Positions 33,745 to 43,276 of a stretch of 64,000 nucleotides of DNA are shown here, in pieces (the stretch's first letter is position 1; every line of letters starts with the position of its first letter). The stretch covers positions 62,001 through 126,000 of the forward strand of contig JAFPXF010000002.1 in the NCBI GenBank assembly GCA_017394765.1, read 5' to 3'. The position numbers were made by a program, and so were the translations under genes. Source of the stretch: Bacteroidales bacterium (GTDB lineage Bacteria; Bacteroidota; Bacteroidia; Bacteroidales; WCHB1-69). The notes beneath the pieces were generated by a model. It worked only from the letters and a program-made list of their open reading frames with translations, was not told the origin of the DNA and made no database searches.

Positions 33745-36461
33745 ATAATGATTTATCACTTTTCAATGAAGTAGACAATGAAGAGATCGCACAGCAGGCC
33801 GTCAATCAGCAGTTGCAAGAATCGATGAGTGAATTGATCGCCAACCGGAGTTCCGCCATGCAGAAATTCGCGCAAGAGACGGAGTCCGTGCTGTCGAAAG
33901 AGGCATTGGAAGAGGTTCCAACCTCCGAAAAGGTGTACAAGAAGGAAGAGATTTTCCAAGATGTTGTCCGCTACTTTGACGGAGATGAGCTGGCGGCAGG
34001 CGTATGGATTGACAAATACGCGTTAAAGAACGCCAACGGCGAACTGGTGGAGCACACGCCGGAAGACATGCATTGGCGCATGGCTCGGGAATTCGCCCGC
34101 GTGGAACGGCGGTACCCCCACCCGATGAGCGAAGAGGAGATCTTCAACTTGTTCGACCACTTCAAATACGTGATCCCGCAGGGCAGTCCCATGGCTGGCA
34201 TCGGCAACAAGTATCAGGTGGTCTCCCTCTCCAACTGCTTCGTCATCGGCAACAGCGGCAACGCCGACTCCTACGGCGGCATCATGAAGATGGACGAGGA
34301 GCAAGTGCAGCTGATGAAACGCCGCGGCGGTGTGGGACACGACATGTCCGATATCCGTCCCATGGGAAGCCACGTGCAGAACTGCGCACAGACCTCCACC
34401 GGCATCGTCCCCTTCATGGAACGTTTCTCCAACTCCACCCGCGAGGTGGCACAAGACGGTCGTCGCGGTGCCCTTATGCTCTCCATCTCTATCAAACATC
34501 CTGATGCAGAGCAATTTATTGATGCAAAAATGACGCAAGGCAAAGTCACCGGAGCCAATGTCTCCGTAAGAGTGGATGATGAATTTATGCAAAGCGTCCA
34601 AAACCATAACCCTTATACCCAACAATATCCCATCGACAGCGACAATCCAAAAGTGAAAAAAGAGATTGACGCCAAAAAATTATGGGACAAGATCATCCAC
34701 AATGCGTGGAAATCCGCCGAACCCGGCGTCCTCTTCTGGGACAACATCCGCAGAGAGTCTATCCCCGACTGTTACAAGGACGAAGGCTTCGAGACGATTT
34801 CCACCAACCCTTGCGGCGAAATCCCGCTCTGCCCGTATGACAGCTGCCGTCTGATCTCCATGAACCTCTATAGCTATGTCGATAACCCCTTCACCGACAA
34901 CGCCACCTTCAACATGCCGCGATTCCGCCAGCATGTACAGTGCGCACAACGGCTGATGGACGACATCATCGACCTGGAGCTGGAAAAAATCGATGCCATC
35001 CTGGCCAAGATCGAAAGCGATCCGGAAAGCGAGTCTGTGAAGCGCGTGGAGAAAGAACTCTGGCTCAAGATCCGCAAGCAATCGCTGAAGGGCCGCCGTA
35101 CCGGACTGGGCATCACTGCCGAAGGTGACATGCTCGCCGCCCTCGGCCTGACCTACGGCACCGACGAGGCCAACGCCTTCTCCACGGAAATCCACAAACA
35201 ACTGGCTCTCGCAGCCTACCGCTCCTCCGTCACTATGGCCAAAGAACGCGGCGCATTCCCCATCTACAGCTGTATCAAAGAGGGGCACAACCCGTTTATC
35301 CAGCGCCTGCGCGACGCCGATCCCAAACTCTATGACGACATGATCCGCTACGGCCGCCGCAACATCGCCTTGCTCACCATCGCCCCTACGGGTAGCGTAA
35401 GTATCTGCACCCAAACCACTTCCGGCATCGAGCCCGCCTTCAATGTGGTCTATAAACGCCGCCGGAAAATCAACCCGAACGACATGGCCGCCAAGAAAAC
35501 CGTTGTGAAAGACAGCGTGGGCGACATGTTCGAGGAATACATGGTCTTCCATCACAAATTCGTAGTGTGGGCCGAAACCAAAGGATACACACTCGAGCAG
35601 ATGAAACAGATGAGCGAGAAAGAGATTTTCGCACTTGTGGAACAATCACCTTATTACAAGGCCACTGCCGCTGACACTGACTACATCAAGAAAGTCGAAC
35701 TGCAAGGCTCTGTACAGAAATGGGTCGATCACAGCATCTCCGTCACCGTCAATCTGCCGTCCACCATCACCGAAGAAGTGGTTGGCGATCTTTACATGAA
35801 AGCTTGGCAGGTGGGTTGCAAAGGTCTGACCGTCTATCGCGAAGGTTCCCGTGACGGCGTGCTTAACTCTCTCGACCAGTCCAAAAAGGAAGAGCAGAAG
35901 GAGAAACCGAAGAACTTCAAGCGCCCTCGTGAACTTAACGCCGATGTTATCCACTTCAAGAACAACAACGAGGATTGGGTGGCCTACATCGGACTCTTCG
36001 ACGGCAAACCTTACGAGATCTTCACCGGCAAGACCGGCGACGAGAGCTTCCTGCTGCCCAAGTGGGTCGAACACGGCGTCATTGTGAAAAACCGCCATGA
36101 TGACGGCACCAAATCCTACGATTTCGTTTATAAGGACAAAGCCGGATACGAAGTGATTCTACGCGGTCTGGACCGTTGTTTCGATCAGGAATTCTGGAAC
36201 TATGCCAAGATGACCTCCGCCTTGTTGCGCAACGGTATCCCCGTGAATCATATCGTGAACATCATTTCCGGACTCAATTTCCGCCAGGAGAGTATCAACT
36301 CATGGCGAAATGGTGTGTGCCGCGCCCTGAAGAAATTCATCCAGGACGGCACCAAGCAGAAAGGCGTGGAATGCCCTAACTGCCACCAGAAAGACACGAT
36401 GGAATTCAAGGAAGGCTGCCTCACCTGCTCGAATTGCGGGTATGCCAAATGCGGAAATTAA
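33741..36461 (+). CDS. nrdJ: adenosylcobalamin-dependent ribonucleotide reductase (class II)
   Basis: 906 residues. Signatures: NCFVIGNSGNADSYGGIMK (active-site Cys), NPCGEIPLCPYDSCRLISMNL (radical/redox Cys), TIAPTGSVSICTQTTSGIEP and a C-terminal Cys cluster CPNCHQKD...CLTCSNCGYAKCGN that re-reduces the active site. No intein. Makes dNTPs without oxygen or a glycyl radical, using vitamin B12. N-terminal ~100 residues precede the catalytic barrel. Own transcription unit; possible leader ORF upstream. Confidence 0.96.
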   Translation: MNNDLSLFNEVDNEEIAQQAVNQQLQESMSELIANRSSAMQKFAQETESVLSKEALEEVPTSEKVYKKEEIFQDVVRYFDGDELAAGVWIDKYALKNANGELVEHTPEDMHWRMAREFARVERRYPHPMSEEEIFNLFDHFKYVIPQGSPMAGIGNKYQVVSLSNCFVIGNSGNADSYGGIMKMDEEQVQLMKRRGGVGHDMSDIRPMGSHVQNCAQTSTGIVPFMERFSNSTREVAQDGRRGALMLSISIKHPDAEQFIDAKMTQGKVTGANVSVRVDDEFMQSVQNHNPYTQQYPIDSDNPKVKKEIDAKKLWDKIIHNAWKSAEPGVLFWDNIRRESIPDCYKDEGFETISTNPCGEIPLCPYDSCRLISMNLYSYVDNPFTDNATFNMPRFRQHVQCAQRLMDDIIDLELEKIDAILAKIESDPESESVKRVEKELWLKIRKQSLKGRRTGLGITAEGDMLAALGLTYGTDEANAFSTEIHKQLALAAYRSSVTMAKERGAFPIYSCIKEGHNPFIQRLRDADPKLYDDMIRYGRRNIALLTIAPTGSVSICTQTTSGIEPAFNVVYKRRRKINPNDMAAKKTVVKDSVGDMFEEYMVFHHKFVVWAETKGYTLEQMKQMSEKEIFALVEQSPYYKATAADTDYIKKVELQGSVQKWVDHSISVTVNLPSTITEEVVGDLYMKAWQVGCKGLTVYREGSRDGVLNSLDQSKKEEQKEKPKNFKRPRELNADVIHFKNNNEDWVAYIGLFDGKPYEIFTGKTGDESFLLPKWVEHGVIVKNRHDDGTKSYDFVYKDKAGYEVILRGLDRCFDQEFWNYAKMTSALLRNGIPVNHIVNIISGLNFRQESINSWRNGVCRALKKFIQDGTKQKGVECPNCHQKDTMEFKEGCLTCSNCGYAKCGN

Positions 36462-36468
36462 AAGCATT

Positions 36469-36496
36469 GCAGAGATGCGCCATGGCACATCTCTAC
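36469..36496. repeat. REP-like palindrome after nrdJ
   Basis: AGAGATG...CATCTCT with inner GCCATGGC, 8 bases after the nrdJ stop. Followed at 36509-36536 by AACCCATAACC/AACCAATAACC words running up to the next start codon. Confidence 0.8.
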
Positions 36497-36535
36497 AACT
36501 TCAATAACCCATAACCTATAACCAATAACCATTAT

Positions 36536-37294
36536 ATGAGCGATTCGCAACAGACTGTGTTTTTGTATGTTCCGTGCCAGATGGATTTGTTCCAAGCGGA
36601 TACTGTCTCCAGTGTGATCACTGTCCTCAACCGTCTGAACCAATTCTGCCACTACGATATGCAAAGTACCTGCTGTGGACGCCGTTTCTTTATGGAAGGG
36701 GAAATGCAGTATGCTAAAGACCTTGGATATCAGGTTATTAAATCCTACACGGAATATTGCGAACTGCATAAATCGAAGTTTCCGGTGGTTATCCCCGATG
36801 CCGCCTGCGCAGGTTTCATGCACCGCCACTTCGACCTCATCTTGAAAAACGCCACCCTTCCCAATGACTTGAACACGTTTGTCAGCAATGTCCGGGAGCT
36901 ATGCGATTACATTGTCAATGTGTTGCATGTTGAATCCTTAGGCAATGAGTTCAAACATCGTGTGTTCTACTTCAAATCCTGTTCCGCCAAACATCTTTAC
37001 CCCGAAAACACAGCTCCGGAAACATTGCTCCGCAATACGAAGGGATTGGATTTGATTGAAGATGCCGAAACGAAAAACTGCTGCTGCGGAGCCAACGGGC
37101 GTTTTGCCATGCTGAACCCCGAAGCCGCAGAAAAAATGACAGGTGAAATTGTGCTCAGAGCTTACAACCAAGGAGCTGAATTCATCACCTCCACCGATAT
37201 TCACTGCCTGCAACTCTTAGATGCGTACAAAATGCAACACGATGTGGATGTCGGGATCATTCACATTGCCGACATTCTCCGAGGTGAAGAATGA
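36536..37294 (+). CDS. cysteine-rich (CCG-domain) Fe-S protein, LutA/GlpC-like
   Basis: 252 residues with two CCG modules: CQMDLFQADTVSSVI...MQSTCCGRRFFMEGE, then the second with YFKSCSAKHLYPENTAP and NCCCGANGRFAMLNPEAA. This is the LutA/YkgE type, a subunit of lactate- or glycolate-oxidising complexes. lutB and lutC are not adjacent, so the substrate is uncertain. Length is usual. Begins directly after an AACCAATAACC repeat, with no clear box. Confidence 0.88.
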   Translation: MSDSQQTVFLYVPCQMDLFQADTVSSVITVLNRLNQFCHYDMQSTCCGRRFFMEGEMQYAKDLGYQVIKSYTEYCELHKSKFPVVIPDAACAGFMHRHFDLILKNATLPNDLNTFVSNVRELCDYIVNVLHVESLGNEFKHRVFYFKSCSAKHLYPENTAPETLLRNTKGLDLIEDAETKNCCCGANGRFAMLNPEAAEKMTGEIVLRAYNQGAEFITSTDIHCLQLLDAYKMQHDVDVGIIHIADILRGEE

Positions 37295-37367
37295 TTTTCA
37301 ATGTACAATGAATGTACAGCTCATAATTCTAATCACGGCTCTCCATTCACTATTCACAAAAAAAATG

Positions 37368-37375
37368 TATCTTTG
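37368..37375 (+). promoter_or_regulatory. ackA promoter -7 box
   Basis: TATCTTTG, 48 bases before the ATG at 37424; preceded by CACTATTCACAAA words. Confidence 0.75.
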
Positions 37376-37423
37376 CCCTAAAATTTCTACGGAAATAAAA
37401 AAGTAATCATTAAATAATTGAAT

Positions 37424-38620
37424 ATGAAAATATTAGTTCTTAACTGCGGTAGTTCTTCCATCAAATACCAACTGTTGGAAATGGAACCGCAACCTGAATT
37501 ATTAGCTAAAGGTTTAGTGGAACGCGTTGGTTTGGAAATGGGTGAGTTCACCCACAAACCCGTCGGCAAGGAAAAATGCTACGTGCAAACCCCCATCCCG
37601 ACTCATGAGGAAGGTATCAAATTGGTTCTCAATATGTTGACCGATCCCGAACACGGTGTCATCAAATCTCTCGATGAGATTGGTGCAGTAGGTCACCGTG
37701 TGGCTCATGGTGGGGAGTTCTTCAAAGAAAGCGTGGTCATCGGCGACAAGGAGCGCGAAGAAATCGCAAAGCTCTGCGCTTTGGCTCCTCTGCACAATCC
37801 CGCCAGTCTTACCGGCATTGACGCGATGAAGAAACTGCTGCCCAATGTGAAGCATGTCGGTGTGTTCGATACTTCGTTCCACCAGACCATGCCGCCCGAG
37901 GCATTCCTGTACGCACTTCCTTTTGAATACTATAGCGAGAAAAAAATCCGCAGATACGGCTTCCATGGCACCAGCCACAAATATGTCGGCCCGAAAGCCG
38001 CTGAAATAGCCGGAATCCCCTACGAAAAAGCCAAGATCGTAAGCTGTCACCTTGGCAACGGAGCTTCCATCTGCGCTATCAAAAACGGTAAATCCATCGA
38101 CACATCCATGGGTTTCACCCCGGTGGAAGGTCTGGTGATGGGTACCCGCGTGGGCGACCTTGACGCCGGCGCACTGCTTTACATCATGGATACTGAAGGC
38201 CTGAACACCAAGGAGATGAACACCCTCATCAACAAGAAGAGCGGTCTGTTAGGCATTTCCGGCAAGAGCGTTGACATGCGTGACATCCGCGCCGGTCGCG
38301 ATGCGGGCGACGAACGCAGCACCGACGCCTTCAACATGTTCGCTTACCGCGTGCGCAAGTACATCGGCGCATATGCTGCAGCTATGGGTGGCGTGGACGT
38401 GATCCTCTTCACGGGCGGCATCGGCGAGAATGCCTGGTTCCAACGCGAGAAGATTTGTGAAAACCTGGAATGGATCGGCGCGAAACTCGACCCCGAAGCC
38501 AACCAGAAATACTGTGGCGAGGATGGAATTATCTCCACCCCCGACTCCACCACGAAACTGGTTGTCGTGACTACCAATGAGGAATTAGTCATCGCTACAG
38601 ACACTTACAATCTGCTGTAA
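37424..38620 (+). CDS. ackA: acetate kinase
   Basis: 398 residues from the ATG at 37424 (a TTG six bases upstream is less likely). Converts acetyl phosphate plus ADP to acetate plus ATP. Signatures: MKILVLNCGSSSIKYQLLEM, GHRVAHGGEFF, FDTSFHQTMP, RRYGFHGTSHKYV, GNGASICAIKNGKSIDTSMG and FTGGIGENAW. Complete. The partner pta is not beside it. A terminator follows. Confidence 0.97.
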   Translation: MKILVLNCGSSSIKYQLLEMEPQPELLAKGLVERVGLEMGEFTHKPVGKEKCYVQTPIPTHEEGIKLVLNMLTDPEHGVIKSLDEIGAVGHRVAHGGEFFKESVVIGDKEREEIAKLCALAPLHNPASLTGIDAMKKLLPNVKHVGVFDTSFHQTMPPEAFLYALPFEYYSEKKIRRYGFHGTSHKYVGPKAAEIAGIPYEKAKIVSCHLGNGASICAIKNGKSIDTSMGFTPVEGLVMGTRVGDLDAGALLYIMDTEGLNTKEMNTLINKKSGLLGISGKSVDMRDIRAGRDAGDERSTDAFNMFAYRVRKYIGAYAAAMGGVDVILFTGGIGENAWFQREKICENLEWIGAKLDPEANQKYCGEDGIISTPDSTTKLVVVTTNEELVIATDTYNLL

Positions 38621-38641
38621 TAGCCTTACACTAGCAATAGG

Positions 38642-38676
38642 AAGAGACTGTCCATCAAGGGCAGTCTCTTTTTTTT
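38642..38676 (+). terminator. ackA terminator
   Basis: AAGAGACTG...CAGTCTCTT stem with a T8 tail. Confidence 0.9.
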
Positions 38677-38696
38677 GTCTGAACCAAAAAAATTGC

Positions 38697-38704
38697 TATT
38701 TTTG
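38697..38704 (+). promoter_or_regulatory. gpsA promoter -7 box
   Basis: TATTTTTG, 20 bases before the ATG at 38725. Confidence 0.75.
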
Positions 38705-38724
38705 CACGCTTAAAAAAAGTTAAA

Positions 38725-39774
38725 ATGATGAGCGAGCATACATCTTCGGCATTAGTTCCACGCAGCAGGAAATTACGCGCCCGATATCGGGTGGCGGTAA
38801 TCGGCAGTGGCAGTTGGGCTACGGCTATTGTCAAGATTATCTCCGTGAACCTTGAACACATCCATTGGTGGGTACGCAAAGAGGATGTCGCGGAGAGCAT
38901 CATCAAATACGGACACAATCCCAAATATCTCAGCTCCGTCTTCATCAATCCTGAAGACGTGAAGGTGAGCACGGACATCAAAAGCACGGTGTCGCGCGCC
39001 GATTACGTGATTATCGTCACCCCATCGGCTTACCTGCACAAGACGTTGGAGCCGCTGAAGCGCTCCCAGCTGTCGAAAAAGAAAATCATTCTCGCGGTCA
39101 AGGGTATTGTGCCGGAAACCATGCAGCTCATCAGCGACTACATGCAGTCGCAGTTCAAAGTGCCGATAGAGCAGCTCTGCATCATTAGCGGTCCTTCTCA
39201 CGCTGAAGAGATTGCGCAAGAGAAATTCACCTTCCTGACCGCTGCTTCCACGAATACGGAGCTGGCGGAAACGGTCGCCAAATTCTTCACCACCCGCTAC
39301 TGCCGCACCTCCGTTTCCAATGACGTGATGGGCGCAGAACTCTCCATCGTCCTCAAAAACATATACGCCCTCGGCGCGGGCATCTACAGCGGTCTTGGCT
39401 ACGGCGACAACTTCATCGCCGCCTACGTGGCCAACTGTCTGAAAGAGATGAAGTACTTTGTGTCTGAGGTTTACCCTAACGAAAACCGCCATATTTCCGA
39501 CTCAGTCTATCTCGGAGACTTGTTGGTAACCGCTTACTCCACCTTCAGCCGCAACCGTCTGTTCGGCATTATGATCGGTCACGGGCTCTCCGTGCGCGTG
39601 TCGCTACTGGAATTGCGCATGGTGTCGGAGGGCTACACCGCATGCCGTTGTGTGCATGAAATCAACAAGAAAATCGGCGCTAACATCCCCATTGTGGAGA
39701 CTATTTACGGCATTTTGTACGAAAACAACAACGTTTCGTCCGAAATGAAGCGTATAGCCGAACATTTTGTCTAA
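38725..39774 (+). CDS. gpsA: NAD(P)-dependent glycerol-3-phosphate dehydrogenase
   Basis: 349 residues. Makes sn-glycerol-3-phosphate for phospholipids from dihydroxyacetone phosphate. Rossmann motif VAVIGSGSWATAIVKI (23-38), ISGPSHAEEIAQ, and the catalytic Lys region AELSIVLKNIYALGAGIYSGLGYGDN; C-terminal domain complete. The next gene starts within its stop codon (TAATG), so they are tightly coupled. A second possible ATG is one codon later. Confidence 0.93.
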   Translation: MMSEHTSSALVPRSRKLRARYRVAVIGSGSWATAIVKIISVNLEHIHWWVRKEDVAESIIKYGHNPKYLSSVFINPEDVKVSTDIKSTVSRADYVIIVTPSAYLHKTLEPLKRSQLSKKKIILAVKGIVPETMQLISDYMQSQFKVPIEQLCIISGPSHAEEIAQEKFTFLTAASTNTELAETVAKFFTTRYCRTSVSNDVMGAELSIVLKNIYALGAGIYSGLGYGDNFIAAYVANCLKEMKYFVSEVYPNENRHISDSVYLGDLLVTAYSTFSRNRLFGIMIGHGLSVRVSLLELRMVSEGYTACRCVHEINKKIGANIPIVETIYGILYENNNVSSEMKRIAEHFV

Positions 39775-40709
39775 TGATCCGTTTTCTGCAACATTCCAAA
39801 ATAGATCCTGAGAAATGGAACCAAGCTGTTCGCAACAGTTTGTCTCCTAATGTATTGGCTGAATACGAACTGTTAAATCTACTCACGGACGGCGACACTT
39901 GGCACGCCCTAGTCGAGGACGATTACGAAGCGGTTATGCCGCTCCCGACCCGAAAAAAAGGAGTGTTAAAATATGTTTACACGCCCTTCTTTCTTCCACA
40001 GATGGGCATTTTCTCAGAACATGAAATTACGCCTCAAAAAACGGCAGATTTCCTGCATGAGATTTCCAGACATTACGTTTTGGCCGATGTGCTGATGAAT
40101 GAAAAAACAGAATCAGGACATTGGAAACACGAGTTCGTTTCACATTCGCTTTCGTTGCATATTGCTTATACTGAGCTTTATAGCCAGTTCCATGAGAACA
40201 CGAAGCGGAACATCAAGGCGGCACAGAAACTGCAAAGCCGAGTTACAGTGCAGGAGGAGAAAATAGCGGACATTATCGCTCTTTTCCGCACAAACAAGGG
40301 TTCGGAAGAAGTGGTACATTTTCGGGAGAACGATTACGCAAGATTACAGCAAGTAGCTGATTATTTGCTGGAACACAATCTCTTAGAAGTTTATGGCATG
40401 CGGACAAGCGATGACAAATTGGCAGCTGGCGCTCTGTTCGTGAAGGACGGCAAACGCCGCTGGTTCTGGTTCTCCGGTCGCGACAACCAACTTTCGGAAA
40501 GCAAACCCATGTTCCTGCTGCTCGACACCTACATCCACGACCACGCCGAATCGGACCTGCTCCTTGACTTCAACGGTTCTTCGAATCCGAATGTGGCAAG
40601 GTTGTACCAGGGCTTCGATGGCAAACGCTACACCATCCCGTTTGTGCGGCAATTCAAGAACCGGTTTTGGAAAATGGTGCTGTCGCCGTTTATTGATAAT
40701 ATTAGATAA
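39774..40709 (+). CDS. GNAT-like (BioF2/FemAB-type) acyltransferase-fold protein
   Basis: 311 residues with the split GNAT fold of the BioF2-like/FemAB group: YVYTPFFLPQMGIFSEHE, YSQFHENTKRNIKAAQK (the basic helix typical of FemAB) and LAAGALFVKDGKRRWFWFSGRDNQ. Substrate unknown; relatives add amino acids or acyl groups to cell-wall or polysaccharide precursors. Coupled to gpsA by a one-base stop/start overlap (TAATG). Confidence 0.75.
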   Translation: MIRFLQHSKIDPEKWNQAVRNSLSPNVLAEYELLNLLTDGDTWHALVEDDYEAVMPLPTRKKGVLKYVYTPFFLPQMGIFSEHEITPQKTADFLHEISRHYVLADVLMNEKTESGHWKHEFVSHSLSLHIAYTELYSQFHENTKRNIKAAQKLQSRVTVQEEKIADIIALFRTNKGSEEVVHFRENDYARLQQVADYLLEHNLLEVYGMRTSDDKLAAGALFVKDGKRRWFWFSGRDNQLSESKPMFLLLDTYIHDHAESDLLLDFNGSSNPNVARLYQGFDGKRYTIPFVRQFKNRFWKMVLSPFIDNIR

Positions 40710-40738
40710 AAACGTAATTTGTCGTAAACATTTGATCT

Positions 40739-41047
40739 TTACCCTTTATTCATTTTTGCAGGGAGGATTCTATCCACAATCACAACGTTCTCTTCAATGT
40801 GATACACATATATCCATCGGCGATTATGTGATACCAGTCGTCGAGCATTAGGATGTATTAACAATAAGGTTTTAGAATTTGTGCGAGAAACACAATCTGC
40901 ATAAACAGAAAGTGACTTGATTTCATCTCGCATGGTATTAGCATAACGAATAGCCCCCTCTTCCGACATCAAACCTTTCAAAAAAGCCCGCAATTCTCGC
41001 ATATCACGAAGTGCAGCTTTGCTGATTCTTACCTCATAGATTCGCAT
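40739..41047 (-). CDS. RelE/ParE-family toxin
   Basis: 102 residues with the RelE/ParE-fold layout: MRIYEVRISKAALRDMRELRAF, AIRYANTMRDEIKSL, and the C-terminal RWIYVYHIEENVVIVDRIL. Likely either an mRNase or a gyrase inhibitor; motifs do not decide. Overlaps the antitoxin gene by 14 bases, in the antitoxin-first order usual for type II systems. Confidence 0.85.
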   Translation of the reverse strand: MRIYEVRISKAALRDMRELRAFLKGLMSEEGAIRYANTMRDEIKSLSVYADCVSRTNSKTLLLIHPNARRLVSHNRRWIYVYHIEENVVIVDRILPAKMNKG

Positions 41048-41231
41048 AATCTGCGTGAATTAGAGAGACCAATTTGTCAAAATATTCGTCAACAGATAAG
41101 GTTTTATCCTGTATGTTTTCTTCTACAGAAAAGGATCTGTCCGATGGGAGAAATTGGTCGTTCACAGTGTACGGCGCCACTGGTTCTTCCACTTTATTTT
41201 GTTCTTTTTTTGTTCTTTTTGTTTTCTTCAT
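41034..41231 (-). CDS. antitoxin partner of the RelE/ParE toxin
   Basis: 65 residues. Basic N-terminus (KKTKRTKKEQNK) and an acidic, helical C-terminus (TLSVDEYFDKLVSLIHADYA) resembling the toxin-wrapping part of small antitoxins. No DNA-binding domain recognised. Called from position, size and overlap with the toxin. Confidence 0.7.
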   Translation of the reverse strand: MKKTKRTKKEQNKVEEPVAPYTVNDQFLPSDRSFSVEENIQDKTLSVDEYFDKLVSLIHADYANL

Positions 41232-41252
41232 TTCTTTTTATAATTACAGCTG

Positions 41253-41268
41253 CAAAAATACAAAAATA
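41253..41268 (-). promoter_or_regulatory. toxin-antitoxin promoter, two tandem -7 boxes
   Basis: Two adjacent TATTTTTG boxes (41253-41260, 41261-41268) on the minus strand; the nearer ends 21 bases before the antitoxin ATG. Confidence 0.65.
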
Positions 41269-41328
41269 ATAAAAGGGAAAATAATTTTTCTTGAAATTTT
41301 TTTTTAATTCATAACTATTTGACCCCAT

Positions 41329-41362
41329 AAGAAAAGGCGCCGCAACCGCGACGCCTTTTCTT
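41329..41362. terminator. hairpin between TA module and MFS gene
   Basis: Perfect 11-bp stem AAGAAAAGGCG / CGCCTTTTCTT. Placed after the minus-strand MFS gene; T-tract is modest. GGCTATTGGC-type repeat words (41371-41406) lie between it and the gene. Confidence 0.65.
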
Positions 41363-41402
41363 GTACATTTAAAGCCAACAGCTAAAAGCTAAAAGCCAAT
41401 AG

Positions 41403-43121
41403 CTATTTGATGTTCGGCTCCTCAAGACCGAGGTGCTGCTTCTTATCGACAGCCTTCAGGACGATACCGAGGATGAGGGCGGCGACACCCAAGCAAGCCA
41501 GCATCACCAATGGCCAGGTGTAGTCGTACTGAACTGCGGCCTGCTCGGCGACAGCCTGCACTTGGCTGGCAGCTTGTTCGGGAGTCATCAAACCGTTGGT
41601 AACGGCGGCGGCAGTCTCTTCCTTAACTTGGGCAATGGAAGCGACAATGTCAGGATTGGTTTTGTCGAGCACCTTGCCGATCAACAGCGGGAAGAGCCAC
41701 AAGCCGATGTTCTGAATCCAGAAAATTAGGGCGTAAGCGGAACCGATGATCTTCTCATCGACCAATTTCGGAACGCTCGGCCACAAAGCGGCGGGCACGA
41801 GGGAGAAGGAAGCACCCAACACGAGAATCGTGATGTAAGCCACCATCACACCACCAGCGGCGCTGCCCTTGAATTGCGGCAGAATAAAAGCGAAGGTTAA
41901 GTGACAGATAATCAGCAACAAAGAACCAATCATCAACATGGAAGCGGCTTTGCCTTTGTGGTCCACATAGTTACCCAAAATCGGGGTAATGGCCACGGCC
42001 AACAGCGGGAAGACGGCGAAGATGGTCTCGGCCGTGCCGCGCATATAACCCATCCAGCAGTAGATAACCAAGGCCACGACAGCCAATGCCATCAGACCGA
42101 TCTTAGCGCTTTTGTTCTTGGAGAAGTTGCTGGTGAAAGAGCAGACGGCGACTAACAGCATCACCAGGTATTGGATGATGGTCACGGAGCTGCCACCCCA
42201 GAAGGTGTTAGGATCCGCTTCGGTGAGCGTGAGGTTGCACTGCAGCATGTTCACGGCATATTTTTGGAACGGGAAGATGGCGCTGTAGTAGAGCACGCAG
42301 AGGAGAGCCACCAACCAGAAACCACCGGAAGAGAGGATCTTGCCGATATCGGACACTTTGAAAGGATCGTCCTTCTCTTCAGCCTCACCGGTTTGAGCAT
42401 CCAATTTTTTGTCCATGAAGAAGTAAACGATGAACATCATCAAGGCAATGCAGAGGAGCACCACGCCGAACGCCACAGAACGGGAAACGTCAACCGCGCC
42501 GCCCAGTTTGGCGAAGAAGGGGGAGAAGATCATGCAGGTGGCGACACCCAGACGGGCAAGGGCCATCTCAGAACCCATAGCCAAAGCAGTCTCACGACCT
42601 TTGAACCATTTCACGATACCGCGGGAAACGGTAATACCGGCCATTTCCACACCGCAACCGAAAATCATGAAACCGACGGCCGCAACTTTGGCGGAAGCGG
42701 GCATTCCCTCATAGAATGGAGCCACGCCAAGTTCCTGGAAACCGGGGATGTAATTGAGGTGGTTGGTGAACCAAGCTTCCACACCGCTGCCCATAAAGGC
42801 CTCCGTAACGGCATAGTACTTAATCAAACCACCGATAAGCATTACGGTACCGGACAATACTGCCGTAAATCTCACACCCATCTTGTCGAGGATAATACCC
42901 GCGAAGATGAGGAAGAAAACGAACACGTTCAGGAACGTCTCCGCACCCTGCATGGTACCAAAAGCGGTGGAATCCCAACCTCTTGTCGATTGCATGAGGT
43001 CCTTGATGGGCGAAAGGATGTCCATGAAAATGTAGGAACAGAACATGGCCAGAGCCAACAGCAACAACGCTGTCCATCTCATGGCCGCGCTGTCTCTCAA
43101 AGTTTGTAGTTTTTCTGTCAT
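41403..43121 (-). CDS. major facilitator superfamily transporter
   Basis: 572 residues with 12 or more hydrophobic helices. Start: WTALLLLALAMFCSYIFMDI; MFS-type loop GIILDKMGVRFTAVLSG between helices 2 and 3; a second-half equivalent GNYVDHKGKAASMLMIGS. A ~50-residue Gln/Ala-rich insert lies before the last helix (AQVKEETAAAVTNGLMTPEQ). The broad resemblance is to oxalate/formate- or MFSD1-like carriers, but the substrate is not deducible. Own promoter and apparent terminator. Confidence 0.9.
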   Translation of the reverse strand: MTEKLQTLRDSAAMRWTALLLLALAMFCSYIFMDILSPIKDLMQSTRGWDSTAFGTMQGAETFLNVFVFFLIFAGIILDKMGVRFTAVLSGTVMLIGGLIKYYAVTEAFMGSGVEAWFTNHLNYIPGFQELGVAPFYEGMPASAKVAAVGFMIFGCGVEMAGITVSRGIVKWFKGRETALAMGSEMALARLGVATCMIFSPFFAKLGGAVDVSRSVAFGVVLLCIALMMFIVYFFMDKKLDAQTGEAEEKDDPFKVSDIGKILSSGGFWLVALLCVLYYSAIFPFQKYAVNMLQCNLTLTEADPNTFWGGSSVTIIQYLVMLLVAVCSFTSNFSKNKSAKIGLMALAVVALVIYCWMGYMRGTAETIFAVFPLLAVAITPILGNYVDHKGKAASMLMIGSLLLIICHLTFAFILPQFKGSAAGGVMVAYITILVLGASFSLVPAALWPSVPKLVDEKIIGSAYALIFWIQNIGLWLFPLLIGKVLDKTNPDIVASIAQVKEETAAAVTNGLMTPEQAASQVQAVAEQAAVQYDYTWPLVMLACLGVAALILGIVLKAVDKKQHLGLEEPNIK

Positions 43122-43172
43122 AATGTTTATTTATTTAGTTTGAAATTCTATAATTTCCGATATTTGAAACGG

Positions 43173-43180
43173 CAAAAGTA
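43173..43180 (-). promoter_or_regulatory. MFS transporter promoter -7 box
   Basis: TACTTTTG on the minus strand, 51 bases before the start; GGCTATTAGC words follow at 43188-43222. Confidence 0.7.
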
Positions 43181-43276
43181 CAATTTTTTTGCTTTTGGCT
43201 ATTAGCTATTAGCTTTTTGCTTTCTTTCATTAAATATTCTCTCTTTTTAAGAGGTAATATTAGGCTAATGAAACAA

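Noticed and set aside
42171..43109. Plus-strand frame of 312 codons opposite the MFS transporter gene
   Set aside because: Gln/His/Glu-rich shadow of a membrane-protein gene; the minus strand has clear transmembrane helices and a promoter.
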